Of a DNA stretch of 64,000 nt, positions 25,641 to 37,777 are shown in pieces. This stretch comes from Ailanthus altissimus (lineage: Eukaryota; Streptophyta; Magnoliopsida; Sapindales; Simaroubaceae), in NCBI GenBank assembly GCA_946807835.1, contig OX327693.1, positions 8,573,501 through 8,637,500 on the forward strand, read 5' to 3'. The position numbers were made by a program, and so were the translations under genes. How positions within the stretch are numbered: position 1 is the stretch's first letter; each line of letters opens with the position of its first letter. The notes beneath the pieces were generated by a model. The model was not told the origin of the DNA. It saw only the letters and a program-made list of their open reading frames with translations, and did not search any database.

Positions 25641-26379
25641 ATTCACTCAGTCCATCAAATATATTTTTCTTCGCTACTCACGTCTTTAAAAAGGATATAG
25701 GTATTATTCTCCTGACAACTGACGTCATTTTCTTACAGCTGACGTCATTTTCTTTCTGTTGATGTCACATTTTTTTAGTCTTCCCCTTTCTTTTCTTCAT
25801 TTGCTTTAGAAAATACGTTCAGCACAGAGGCTCTTCCAGTTTCTTATATTATTCATACGATTCCCACTCCTGAGTCAAACATTGAACCTGTCCCTGTCCC
25901 TGTCCCTGTCCCACAGTATGACCCTCCCACCGAAAATTCTCCCTCTCTGGCTCATGATAGTCTTGTTCCTTTTAATCCTGCAGGTGCTGACAGTGATACC
26001 ACTCTTAAGGCTCTTGAGGTTCCTATTAACTCAATTCCTGCTCTAAATTCCTCTTCTACTGAGGTCCTGCCACTTGCTGACCAATTTTCAATTGTTGTTC
26101 GTAAAGGTATACGCTCCACTCGCAACCCTCATCTTATATACAACTTTCTTAGTTATTATCGATTATCTTCACCATATTATACCTTTGTGTTTACTTTATC
26201 TTCTGTCTCTGTCCCTATTACTCTCCATAATGCTTTTTCACATCCTGGGTGGTGTCAAGCAATGATTGAAGAAATGACTATTTTGCATAATAATGGTACA
26301 TGGGAATTAGTCAAGTTGTCCCCCCGGCCACTCCACCGTTGGTTGTCGATGGATTTATACTGTCAAGGTTGGACCCAAT

Positions 26380-27162
26380 GGTCAGGTTGATCGATTGAAA
26401 GCAAGGGTGGTTGCCAAGGGGTACACTCAGACTTATGGCTTGGACTATTATGAGACTTTCTCACCAGTGGCCAAAATATCATCTGTTTGGTTATTTTTAT
26501 CTATGGTTGCTATTTGCCAATGGCCTTTACACCAGCTCGACATCAAGAATGCATTTCTTCATGGTGAACTTCAGGAAGAAATCTATATGGAGCAATCGCC
26601 TAGCTTTGTTGCTCAGGGGGAGTCTAGTTTGGTATGTAAACTTCGCCGCTCCTTATATGGTTTAAAACAGTCTCCTCATGCTTGGTTTGGTTATTTCAGT
26701 ACTATTATCCAAGAGTTTGGCATGATTCGAAGTGAGTCAAATCACTCTATTTTCTATAAGCATACAGCACAAGAACACAACATATACTTGGTAGTCTACG
26801 TTGATGATATTGTCATTACAGGAAGTGATCAGAATGGTATTAAACAATTGAAAAATCATTTGTTCAATTATTTTCAGACTAAAGATTTAGGATTGCTCAG
26901 ATACTTTCTTGGTATAGAGGTTGCTCAGTCAAGCTCTAGGATTGCTATCTCCAAGAGAAAGTATGCTTTGGATATTCTAGAAGAAACAAGGATGTTGGAT
27001 TGCAAACCCGTAAACTCTCTTATGAATCCTAATACTAAACTCCTACCTGGACAAGGAGAGCCTCTTGTAGACCTTAGGAGATATCGGAGACTAGTTAGTA
27101 AGCTTAATTATCTCACCATCACACGGACTAATATTTTCTTTTCGGTCAATGTTGTCAGTTAG
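26380..27162 (+). pseudogene. Copia reverse transcriptase
   Basis: A 255-codon open stretch (from 26395) carries the copia RT core: KARVVAKGYTQTYGLDYYETF, QLDIKNAFLHGELQEEIYM, SLYGLKQSPHAW and the catalytic VYVDDIVITGS. It is separated from integrase by a low-similarity hinge (25640-26380), and its end is frame-shifted from RNase H. It polymerises retroelement cDNA in intact relatives; here it lacks a continuous polyprotein. Confidence 0.92.
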
Positions 27163-27756
27163 GTTTTACAATCTCCATGTGATAGTCATTGGGATGCAGT
27201 TATTTAAATCTTACGGTATCTCAAGGGAGCACCAGGAAAAGGTTTGCTATATGAGAATAAAGGTCATACAGATAGTCGGATACTCAGATGCTGATTGGGC
27301 AGGTTCTCCATCAAATAGACGTTCTACTATTGGGTATTGTGTTTTTATTGGAGGAAATCTTGTATCATGGAAAAGTAAGAAGCAAGAAGTTGTTGCCAGG
27401 TCAACCATAGAAGAAGAATATCGTGCCATGACCTTAACAACATGTGAGCTTATATAGTTGAAACAGTTGATCAAAGAATTAAAATTTGCAGACATATCAC
27501 AAATGAAGTTACTACTTCATTTGTGATAATCAAGCTGTAATTCACATTTTATCAAATCCGGTATTTTATGAAAGGACTAAGCATATAGAGATTGATTGTC
27601 AGTTTATTTGAGAGAAGAATTTGTCTGGTTGTATTTCCACAAGTCATATTTGTTCAAATGACCAGTTAGCAGACATCCTTACTAAATCTCTCAAGAGTCT
27701 TCGAATTGATTTTATTTGTAACAAACTTGGTGCATATAATTTATATGCTCCAGCAT
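27149..27756 (+). pseudogene. Copia RNase H (broken)
   Basis: RNase H motifs read in order: GYSDADWAGSPSNRRSTIGY near 27290, SWKSKKQEVVARST near 27370, then [13 protein letters not shown] and TKHIEID-type blocks. In-frame stops fall at about 27456 and 27609. It is followed directly by the purine tract AAGGGGGAG (27757-27765). Confidence 0.88.
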
Positions 27757-27765
27757 AAGGGGGAG

Positions 27766-27952
27766 TGTTAAAATGTATATGGTATTCTGTGTATATTTAT
27801 AGTTAATATTATAGAATAGGAAATAGATTAATAACCTTACAATTAGAATTAATTGACCTTCCAAATAGGAATGTTACTTTTACCTATATAATGTTGTATT
27901 TTCTTCATTCTCAATATACACAAGAAGTTTTCTTCTTCGTTATTTCTTTACA
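27766..27952 (+). repeat. 3' LTR of the 23.7-kb copia element
   Basis: The LTR is 187 bp, from TGTTAAAATG to CTTTACA, preceded by the polypurine tract and followed by the CTATA target duplication. Confidence 0.95.
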
Positions 27953-30410
27953 CTATAAAATGCTAAGTTTCTAATTAATGGAAAATATATATATATATAT
28001 ATATATTCATAATTAAATGAAATTACAACACTTACATGCACATTCTGCATTTGATGTAAATCTACCAGAGCTTTTTGCCTTGACTGCCAGAACACAGAGC
28101 ACAGAAAACAAATTAATAACATGTAATTTACATTTACATATGCTTTAAATTTGAAACTGAGCATCAAATGCAAGAGTTTCAGAGGAAAAAGATATCATGT
28201 CATGACGCAAAATGCAATAAATATTATTTACAACCTTCTACAAATGCCCTTGCAAATGGGAAGGAGGTACTACTCAAAAAAGTTTAACTAGATAAGAAAA
28301 AAGGGTACACAAGAAACCTAGAAATAAGACGAACTTTACCGGAGGTTGTAAAATGTGAGCTTACGCTGTCTGTTTCATAATGATAAATTATTCTGTTTTT
28401 TCTCTTTTACAAAATCAGTCACAAAAGTGAAGTTAATACCAGATAATGACAATGAAAGGTTTTTACCAATCTTGTGATGTAAGTTAGATTAAAAAACATT
28501 ACCAAAATTTTCAAGAACTTTTTGATAGTCTTATTCTATTTCTCCCTCCTTTCTGAATTCCATTTCAATTATTTCAACTTGATATGATGAATAAGTCCAC
28601 ATACACCATCAAAATTTGAAATATGGTAAAATATACACACTGTGAACTTGTTTACACATTAGTGCGATGTGATGCATACTTAATTCGTGACAAATGGTTA
28701 ACGGATGGATAACTGCCAAACAAGAGGCACCTTTGGTACACAAAAAATGTCCCTGGTAGTTTTCCGAGTACTTGAATTGATTAATTTTAATTCTTATGGC
28801 TATGATTTCTAAATAACTTCCTGTCTAAAATTTGCAACCCAAACACTTAATGACACAATTGGCATCACCACAAAATCATGAACTAAACCGCAGCCACAAT
28901 TAGGTGGCAAAACTAGTGCAGAGAAATAAATAAATAAATAAAAACGATGCAAAAATTAACTTTAGAAAAATGTGAATCAACTCCATAACACAGCACAGAA
29001 ACAGAGATAAATTAGAAAGAAATCCCATACCGATTGATTGCTTGCCCATCGTTCATAATAATGAGTGTATTTCTCCAAAGAATTTTTGGCCATTTCTCTC
29101 CTTCTCTTAGCCTCGTCATACTACAGAAATTATGTGAACTTGGAAGGTCAAAATGCAAATATTCACGACACAGTTGACAAAAGTAAAACAAAAGATTGAA
29201 GCCTCATAACGGTTACAGGCATAGAATCCACCAGTTCTCTCACCATGCACCAAGGCACAGCCTGCATTTTTCACATAACTTAAGTCACAAACTAAATATA
29301 AACATATCACAAAATAATGGTTATTCAAGGGGAAAAGATAACAATGAAATAATCCACAGTTCCACTGTTTTTCAGCTTGTAAGACACCCAGTTGCATCCA
29401 AATTTTTTATACAATAAATTTCTTAACGAGTGTCAATTAAGTAATGATAGTTCATTAAATATATGGAAAGAGATTTCTATCAATTATATTTGGCTTAAGA
29501 AGAAGCTTACCAGCAAAATTCAAATTTACAAGGCAGTGAGCATGTCATGTGCATACACCCCTGATTTTTCTCAATTAGTCGCTTGCACTTCGGACAAGGC
29601 TTAGAATTGGCTAGAATCCTGAAGGTTATCACATTCAAGATTAGCACAGTGCAACAAAAGCAAAACATCAACATAATAAGCCCACTATATCTCATTAAAG
29701 TGACATAATAAGTAGACAATCTGAGATCTCCATTTAATGAATTTCTACAGCATTTCCTTGATTATCTCCAACCAAGCTTGCATACAGAAAACAGCGTATA
29801 TGCTATCTAACTCAAAGCAATAAGCAGAAGATCTAGGCATGACAAACCAAAGAAAAACAAAGACAATAAAAAAAAAGAAAAAGACATCAGAAATTAAAGG
29901 CAATTCCAGCAGAAAAAATAAAATAACAGAGTATAACTAGGTCAACATTAAGACACAATTAGGTCTTCCTTGCACATGGGGCGTGGCCCAAAAAATCTCA
30001 CCAGAGGATGCAGCAAAAGGGCAGCAATCATTTGGGGGGAAAAACAACATAGCATCTAAAAGATACATCCAGGAAAGCATATTCACAAGCAACACAGAAT
30101 TCTAAATGCATAAAAATATAGTTCATATTTTTATACTCAGCGCAGTTCTTCAAGTTCCACTTTGCCACGGTGTCACAGTCCACTGGGCGGTGAGGTTCTT
30201 CAGTGCACTGCAGTTCAGATTCAATGGAGATTATTGATCCAGTCTAACAAAAAGGTAATAATTCTTTACAAATGTATCATAATAGTTTCAGAAAGTGAAA
30301 CATACATTCCAGCAAAAGCTATACGTGCATATGTACGAAACATCAAAACTTCCACTTCCAGCAGCAAAATCAATTGCATAATCACACCCAGGAGCAGGAC
30401 ACCACTTGGT

Positions 30411-31108
30411 CTACCAATAAACAGAAGAACAAAGAGTAAAGAGTAAGAACTAAATGGCTAAAAAGAGTAAGAACAAAGAGTAAGAACTAAATGGCTAAAA
30501 ATTGCAACATTCATGGAAGTAAGCAAATTGTTTAATTTTTTAGGTGAGAAAGGTACACAAAGTAAGGTACAGCACTCAAGATAGTACAATCTCATGCAGA
30601 GAACAAAAATACAAAAATAACATTCAATTCACGTTCCAATCTAAAGTAATAATACAAAATAGTAACACTTGGTTCATGCTCCAAATGAAATATTCATGAT
30701 CATCCAGAACTTAAATGTATATTAGCATTCACTATACCACAGATCAGACACAGACATTAACACAGTGCTAAAATTATTCAATTAGGGAATGCTATGTGAA
30801 AATCAATATAACTGTGTATTAATGCATCAACATCTGCATTAATTGGATATAACTCCATACAGTAAAAATTAAGATCATATAAATTAAACAGTTGGAAGAG
30901 AAAAAGGGTTAACCTTTTGTACTTTGACCCGAGAAGAACTAGATGTAGCTTCGATTTTAAAAAGTAGAACTCATGCAAGTTGAAGAGATATACCAATAGA
31001 CTCTTGGCTGTTAATTGTCAATATCAACCTACGTTCGACAGCTCTACTGATATACAGATGTTTTCCACTGCCACCAGACTGCACCACGGCCATAATCACA
31101 ATCCCCAC
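30411..31108. other. ARI pseudogene intron, no exon recognised
   Basis: This is the intron upstream of the IBR exon. It contains a short local duplication of AAAGAGTAAGAACTAAATGGCT around 30430-30500 and AT-rich sequence. The stretch 30980-31095 has an open frame, but nothing in it resembles ARI. Confidence 0.5.
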
Positions 31109-31518
31109 CATAATCATCAAATTATGCACTTTCTTTGTCCAAATCCATCTACCTCTGTCTCTCTAACTTCAGATTTCAAATCAAATTCAAGAGAAATAAA
31201 ATCTGCAAGCTTGAGAATTCATCGATCAATAGAAAACCCACAAAAAAACCAATGACAGTTCCATAGATCACTTCCCTTTTCAACCTATCTGTATAGAGAC
31301 CTCTGTTCGGTTATCTAAGTTTGCTCAGAGAGAATCAGTTCTTGTTTTATTCTCATATTTTTTTATTTTGCTTTTCTTTTTCTTTTTTCTGTGGTCAGAG
31401 AGTCAGATTGGTTCAATACAATGAAGGCTTCTTTAAGGACTCTGTTCAAGAGTACACAGTCAACAATTGAGAAGTGCCTTGATTATTTTCAGTTTGTTTA
31501 ATTTTGCCTCTTACCCTG
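31109..31518. repeat. Duplicated ARI intron tract, copy B
   Basis: Counterpart of 1-404. It ends at the TGTTGAAG start of a copia LTR, whereas copy A continues with ordinary intron sequence. This fixes the insertion point. Confidence 0.9.
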
Positions 31519-31680
31519 TGTTGAAGTATATTAATTAGGTGTAAAAGTAGCTGGTGGTTGTCAAGTAGTAGATAGCAGTTGTAAAGTAGATATTAAATGA
31601 CTTCCTTCTTTGTATATATACTTGTAACATCTATACTTGGAATTACACACAAAAATTCTTCTTCTCTTTGTTTCTTCACA
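31519..31680 (+). repeat. 5' LTR of truncated copia element
   Basis: The LTR is 162 bp, from TGTTGAAGTATA to TTTCTTCACA, followed at 31681 by TGGTACTAGAGC, a worn tRNA-Met primer-binding site. It contains TATATATAC near 31613 and is followed by a GC-rich leader. No second LTR is in the window. Confidence 0.85.
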
Positions 31681-32334
31681 TGGTACTAGAGCTATCCTTT
31701 TTCACATCTCTTTTTCCGATGAGTATAACCTGAATTTTCTAGCCACTGTGTTCCTTTCCTTCTCCAGTGGTCATGATCACAAGCTGTTAATCATCAGTAA
31801 CTCACCTATTTTCAGTGCCAACTTTTGGCTTTGACTTGTACTGCCTATTTTCCGGCGAGTATAATCGTTTTTCGGCTACCGTGACTTGTTTCTTCTCCGA
31901 TGGTCTGACCTCAGTTTTAGATCTTCGGTGACTCGCTTGCAAAATCTGGAGATGATCGACACGAGAACACGCCAAAAGCGCTGCCCACATTTCGGGCCAC
32001 TTTCCGATCTCTCTCCCCGGCATCTTTTCTCCTACGATCATCTTTCCCATGAACTCAGACGAGGCTGACGACCGAGTTTGTAGCAGTCAAATCATCAACC
32101 GCCAGATGCACTGTCACACGTCGCCTCTCCGCCGCTGTATATGATTGCCGATCTCCTGCTTTGGAGCGCGTGAGTCTTCACCGCCGGCGCCAATAGCTTC
32201 AGACGACGCCGGTGAGCCAAGTACCTGCCATCGTATCACTTGCCGTCACCGGCCGCATCACTGTCGCCGAAATATCGCTCCTGGCAATCAATTTGTTTTC
32301 ACCTTTCTCATTCTATCTGATCTATAAGCAAATA

Positions 32335-32859
32335 TGGCTATTGAAAGCTCCAAAACAGGTTTTACATTATCCTTTAATTCATTTCCTGCAATTAACACTG
32401 AAAAACTGATAGGGAACAGTAATTACACCTCTTGGGCCCCGTCTATTTAATTATAGTGTATAGGATATGGATTAGAAGACCATTTAACTACTAGGGTTAT
32501 AGATTTACAAGATAAAGATACAGCTGAGTGAAAAATGATTAATGTCTTACTGTGTAACCAATTATGGCAAACCAATGATCCACAACTAAATCCCATTTAT
32601 AAGGCCTATCAGACTTATTTTGATATTTGGAATCAGGCTAAGTTGTTATATACTAATGACATTCAAAGACTATATTCTGTTGTCTCGAATCTTGTCAATC
32701 TAAAGCATTAAGGTATGCACATGTTAATTCCTTGGACGAATGTCATCCCTCAAGACTAAATTCTATTCACTCTTGCCAGTTGTTAAGACTGTTGCCAAAG
32801 ACCTTGCACAGAGAGACAAGTTTTTTATGGTTCTGACCCTGGCTTTCATTAGTTCTAAA
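32335..32859 (+). pseudogene. Copia gag (UBN2-type) 5' part, interrupted
   Basis: From ATG 32335 (MAIESSKTGFTLSF) the frame shows copia gag features: NYTSWAPS, then LCNQLWQTNDP and YFDIWNQAKLLYTNDIQRLY. Stops and a frame change interrupt it. At 32860 a second copia element cuts in; the 42 bases at 38028-38069 (LSALTKDQLDDK in frame) look like the continuation of gag on the far side. Confidence 0.75.
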
Positions 32860-33110
32860 TGATGAAAAAAATAATAGAAAGTTTTATTTCTCAATGATTG
32901 CAGAATAATTTTTACACAACAATATATAGACTATAAAAGGAGAAATGAATTAGGAAACTTAATCTAATAGGAAACTAATCTAATCAAATCAGGAAAGACA
33001 AATCAAATGCTATAAATCCCATGATTGAGGGGATCAAGATAATTTCCCTAAATATATACATGCTGATTTATCTCCTAACAATTAGGCCATGACAATTGTA
33101 TAATTCAACA
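32860..33110 (-). repeat. 3' LTR of nested copia element
   Basis: Minus-strand LTR running from TGTTGAATTATACA to TCATCA. It adjoins the polypurine tract at 33111-33120 (TAAGGGGGAG on the minus strand). Confidence 0.95.
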
Positions 33111-33117
33111 CTCCCCC

Positions 33118-33894
33118 TTAAACTGGAGAATAGATGTCTTCCATTCCTAGCTTGGAAATAATTTCATGAAAGGTAGCACTGTTAAGTCCCTTGGTTAGAA
33201 CATCTGCTAGTTGACTCCTTGAGGAAACATACGGCATGCAGATCAGACCTTCTTCCAGCTTTTCCTTGATGAAGTGTCTGTCAATCTCGATATGCTTCGT
33301 CCTGTTGTGTTGCACTGGATTATGAGCAACGTTTATTGCTGATTTATTGTCACAATACAGCTTCATAGGACCTTCCCACTTAATTCTCAAATCATTCAAG
33401 ATGATCTTCAACCATAATAATTCACAAACTCCTTGGGCCATTGCCCTGAACTCTGATTCAGCACTAGACCTTGCCACCACATTTTGCTTTTTACTTCTCC
33501 ATGTTACCAAATTTCCACCAAGAAATGTGCAATAACCAGTCATTGATCTCCTATCCACAAATGAACCTACATAATCTGCATCTGTGTAAGTTTCTAGTTT
33601 AAGTCCATTATTTCTTTTAAATAGAACTCCTTTTCCCGGACTACCTTTTAGGTAATGTAATACACGGTAGACAGCTTGAAGATATGTCTCCCTCGGATCA
33701 TGCATGAACTGACTAATCATACTTACTGAGAATGTTATATCTGGCCGTGAATGAGCAAGATAAATGAGTTTCCCTACAAATCTCTGATACATTATTCTAT
33801 CAACTACTGGTTCTTCTTTCACTTCCCCTAACTTTTGGTTTGGTTCAATTGGTGTAGCTATTGGTTTACAACCAAGTTTTCCTGTTTCTTTCAA
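33118..33894 (-). pseudogene. Nested copia RNase H
   Basis: A 258-codon open stretch contains RPDITFSVSMISQF, YTDADYVGSFVDRRSMTGY, TWRSKKQNVVARSSAESEF, LYCDNKSAINVAHNP and HIEIDRHFIKEK, all hallmarks of the copia pol C terminus. A single TAA (about 33913-33915, where relatives have glutamine) separates it from RT in the same frame. Confidence 0.93.
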
Positions 33895-33915
33895 AAGATC
33901 CGTTACGTATTTTTG

Positions 33916-34983
33916 TTATGAGATAAAAATTCCTTGGCTTGAATACGAGACTTCAGTTCCAAGGAAATACTTCAGTCTTCCAAGTTCCTTAATCTCAAAT
34001 TCTCTGATCAAACACTGCTTCATATTTTGTTTCTCCTTCTCATCATTGCTTGTAACAATAATATCATCAACATATACTAAGAGGATTGTTACTCCCCCTG
34101 TGGCGGAGTGTTTGATAAAAAGAGTATGATCTCCTTGGCTTTGTCTGTATCCTGTTGCTTTCATCACTTTAGCAAATCTCCCAAACCAAGCTCTGGGTGA
34201 CTGTTTCAATCCATATAGGGCCTTTCTCAATCTATACACCTTATTAACTGTTTTCTCTTCTTCAAAACCCGGTGGAATGCTCATGTAAATTTCCTTTTCT
34301 AGGTTGCCGTGCAAGAAGGCATTCTTCACATCATACTGTTGAAGTTGCCAATTAAAATGAGCTGCTAAAGATAATAGGATTCTTACAGTATTCATTTTTG
34401 CCACAGGAGCAAACGTCTCTTGATAATCAACTCCATATGTCTGAGTATAGCCCTTAGCAACTAATCTCGCTTTATATCTTTCAAGAGAACCATCAGCATT
34501 GTATTTCAAGGTAAAAACCCATTTGCAACCCACTAGATTCTTTCCATTTGGCTTATCCACAATCTCCCATGTGTTATTCTTTTCTAATGCATCCATTTCC
34601 TCTCTCATAGCATTCCTCTACTCTCTTTTTGATAATGCCTCAGATAAAATATTTGGAACAGAAATAGTGTTTAGACACACAATAAAATTTTTATGGTGTG
34701 GTAACAAACGCTTGAATGACACATAATGGGATAATGGATATAAAGGTTGCTTTGTGCATGCTCTAGTACCTTTTCTAACAGCAATAGGAAGATCTACATC
34801 TCTATTAGGTGTTTCAACAGATTGTATATGCAATGATGGATTAGAACTTACAATTTCTTCATGAGCAGGGCTTGGGCCGTCAGTTTGGACTTGTGTCAGG
34901 TCTGGAACAACAACTATTTTTCTTGAATACACTTGAGGAAATCTAACAGAATCATAAATACGAACAGATGTTGGATTTGACAC
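33916..34983 (-). pseudogene. Nested copia reverse transcriptase
   Basis: The RT core occupies 34608-33916: WEIVDKPNGKNLVGCKWVF, ARLVAKGYTQTYGVDYQETF, ALYGLKQSPRAWF and the catalytic LLVYVDDIIVTSND. Upstream 34983-34618 is the variable linker ending ALSKRE, closed by a TAG where tryptophan is usual, then RNAMREEMDALEKN. Frame and order are otherwise intact. Confidence 0.93.
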
Positions 34984-35337
34984 ATGTTCTAGGACTGACG
35001 CAGATTCAGGAACTGAAATGAACTCGATAGAGGTTGGAACATCCTATTTTTGTTCTGGGACTGACACAGATTCAGGAATTGAGATGGACTCAATAGAGGT
35101 TGGAACATCTTGTTTTTTAGTAGAAGAAAATGGAACTGAAGGTAGGTCAAGAGGCCCAAAGGAACCGAGACTACCACTGTCTTTATCTTTCATGAGTGAA
35201 ATCTCCCTTTGAAGATAAGACTGTGTGAAGTATGGTTTGTTCTCAGCAAAAGTGACATCTGTAGATATGTAAAATTTTCTAGAAAGAGGATGATAACATT
35301 TATACCCTTTTTGTGTAGATGAATAGCCAAGAAACAC

Positions 35338-36621
35338 ACATTTGATTGCTCTAGGGTCTAACTTTCCTCTATTTGGACTATGAACATAGACAAAAGAAGT
35401 ACAACCAAATATTCTTGGTATGAGGTCGTTTCATGCTCGGACATGTGGACAAAATTTTGCAAGAACTTCCATGGGAGTCTTGAAATCTAATATTCGTGAA
35501 GGTAGTCTATTTATTATGTAAGTGGAAGTAAGAACAGCCTCTCCCCAATAAGATTTAGGAACATTTCCCTGAAATAACAATGCTCGGGTAGTATTGAGCA
35601 AGTGGCCATTTTTCCTTTTAGTGACCCCATTTTGTTGTGGTGTGTTTACACAAGATGATTCATGAATAATGCCTTCTTTGTGAAAGTAAGGTGTCAAAAT
35701 TTGGTTGAAGTAATCCCTTGCATTATCAGACCTAAAGATTTTAATTTTTACCCCAAATTGGTTTTGAATCATAAAGTGAAAGCTAAGGATAATATTGCTA
35801 ACATCAGATTTTTGTTTGATCAAGAATATCCAAGTAACCCTAGTGCAATCATCAATTAGAGAAACAAACCAACGAGACCCCGAAATATTTGGAATTGTGG
35901 ACGGGCCCTAAATATCACTATGAATCAATTCAAAAGGATGAGATCTTCTTTTATTACTAATGGGAAAGGATACACGAGTATGTTTTGAAAATTCACAAAT
36001 TTCACAATGAAATTCTGTAATATCCAATCTTTTAAATAAAGAGGGAAACATAATATTTAAAACTTTAAAATAAGTATGACCAAAACGAAAATGATGAAGC
36101 CAAATGGCTTCTTTATTTGAGGAACTAAGAAATGATAAGGAACAAGTGTTCATGACTTTTTTTAAAGTACTAGATGTTTCAAGATAGTAGAGTCCATTCC
36201 TTTCCTTAGCAAGTCCAATCTTCCTCCCCGAACCCTGATCCTAAAAAACACAGTAAGAAGGATGAAAAATTGCAAAACATTTTAGATCTTCCGTGAGTTT
36301 TTGAATTGAAATCAGATTTGCTGATAATTTTGGTACATGAAGAACATTTTTAAGAATGAGGGAAGGTGTTACATAGATATCTCCTAAACCTGTGGCTATA
36401 GCGAGAGAACCATTCGCTATAATAATTTTCCTGCTACTAGGACACGGAGTATAAGTGCTGAAATTTTGTGAAGTATGTGTCATGTGATCGGTGGCTCCTG
36501 AATCAATTACCCAACAGTTGGCCAAACACTTTTCTGAGACATGTAATCCTAAAGGAGATGGAGACTTACCTAAGAGTGCTAATGAACATGCACCAGAAGA
36601 CTTCCCAAAAGATTCTATCAA
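35338..36621 (-). pseudogene. Nested copia protease and integrase
   Basis: The protease active site WVIDSGATDHMT lies near 36500. The integrase zinc region follows (HHFRFGHTYF, CEICEFSKH) and then the catalytic core (IKIFRSDNARDYF, NTPQQNGVTKRKN). Stops at about 36238, 35905 and 35428 interrupt a single frame; two of them replace tryptophan-type positions. Related sequence continues to about 35150. Confidence 0.9.
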
Positions 36622-36678
36622 ACCTTTAAATTTTTCAATCTCTTTATTACCGAGGCCTCCTTTCTCTTGTCCCTCGCT

Positions 36679-37620
36679 TTAATTGGCTTGTTCTGTCAAA
36701 TGAGCCTGAGATTTCTGTTGTCCTCCTCGGTTTCCCCATTCTCGACTTGATGTTGATGGTTTACCATTCAATTTCCAGCAATGTTCCCTAGTATGCCTTG
36801 ATTTTTTACAATAGGTGCACCATAAAGTATCTTTGTTGTCTTTACCAGAGACTCTTGATAGGTCTGATTTTCCTTTATCTTGAATATTGAGTTGTTCACT
36901 TTTAGTCATCAAGGACGAACATTCTAAAGCTTGTGATTCGAGCATTATACCCCTTCGACTTTCTTCTGCCCTTATTAGAGAGATTGTCTCCTCCAATGAC
37001 AGTGTCTCCTCCTTGCCAAGTATTTGAACTCTAACCTGATCAAATTCAAGATTGAGTCCAGCCAAGAAATCATAAACTCGGTCCTTCTCAATGAAGTTCT
37101 TCAAGATAGTAGCATCTTCTGAGCACTTCATCTCAAATACCCGATAGTGATCGAGTTCCTGCCATAAATTTTTAAGCAAATTGGCATATTCTGTCACTGT
37201 TTTACTCCCTTGTTTGGTGGCACTCGTCTTCACCTTAATTCCGTACACTTGGGCTGCATCACGAGCTTTTGAGTAGGTTCAACGAATGGAGTCCCAAATC
37301 TCATTTGCTGTTGTCAAAAACATACAGGTATCACTAATCGCAGGATCCATCGAGTCCCACAACCATGACATGATCATGGAATCAGCTTCATCCTATGCTT
37401 CAAACGTCGAGTCTTCTTTTTTTGGTCCTGTCCCAAGAATATGGCTAAGTCTCCCTTTACCCTTCAAATATGTTTTTACGAATTGAGACCACTTGAGATA
37501 ATTTTTTTCATTTAGTCTGTAATTGGCTCGGACATTCTATAGATCTCCTGTCATTTGCTGTGAATTGACCTCATTTAATTGATCAGAGGTGTTTGAAGTT
37601 ATGATTTCAGATGTGGACAT
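36679..37620 (-). pseudogene. Nested copia gag
   Basis: Begins at ATG about 37620 (MSTSEIITSNTSDQ). It contains the UBN2 capsid region (YLKWSQFVKTYLKGKGR, ANEIWDSIR, EYANLLKNLWQELDHY) and a CCHC zinc knuckle (CTYCKKSRHTREHC near 36800). Stops at about 37542, 37405, 37274 and 36678 interrupt the frame; the last separates gag from protease in the same frame. Confidence 0.88.
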
Positions 37621-37758
37621 GGTGGTTGTAATGGAGGGTAGAAGCACGAGGAAGGGAAGGGTGAAAAGAGGAAAAAATAGGTTCAATGAAAGTTGTGATC
37701 AGATTGCCACAACGCAACAATAAAGGCTGCACAGAAATATGACTCCAAAAAAAAAAAA

Positions 37759-37777
37759 GCCTAGAGCTCTGATACCA
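37759..37777 (-). other. Primer-binding site of nested copia element
   Basis: On the minus strand TGGTATCAGAGCTCTAGGC begins immediately after the 5' LTR, the standard tRNA-Met complement. Confidence 0.95.

Larger units (their letters stand above)
23680..27952 (+). mobile_element. Ty1/copia element inserted in ARI pseudogene intron
   Basis: The element is 4.27 kb, with LTRs at 23680-23868 and 27766-27952, a tRNA-Met primer-binding site right after the 5' LTR and a purine tract before the 3' LTR. The 5-bp target duplication CTATA lies at 23675-23679 and 27953-27957. It is antisense to the ARI pseudogene. Most of gag is deleted, and pol is split by stops and indels, so it is not autonomous. 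Confidence 0.95.
21737..30410 (-). pseudogene. ARI8: ARI-type E3 ubiquitin ligase pseudogene, 3' half (copy B)
   Basis: Exons on the minus strand are 30410-30306 ([16 protein letters not shown]), 30207-~30121 ([11 protein letters not shown]), 29618-29511 (RING2, [19 protein letters not shown]) and 29261-~29206 (GGFYACNRYEA). The rest are 29120-29031, 28083-28036, 23316-23245 ([19 protein letters not shown]), 22952-22853, 22745-22620 and 21920-21737. Several lesions show it is dead. The exon at 29261 lacks about 11 bases next to CATGGT, which puts CLGA and GERTGGF in different frames and creates a TGA. The exon at 22745 lacks one base in its Q-Q-F-x-N-D codons. The exon ending near 30121 has no GT donor where the family has one, and the exon after NRYEA runs into unrelated sequence. 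The N-terminal and RING1 exons are absent; a copia LTR interrupts the upstream intron at 31519. A second copia element sits in the intron between 23316 and 28036. Confidence 0.85.

Noticed and set aside
30980..31095. Possible extra ARI exon
   Set aside because: The open frame has no resemblance to ARI, and the family goes directly from the [13 protein letters not shown] exon to the WCPAPGC exon.
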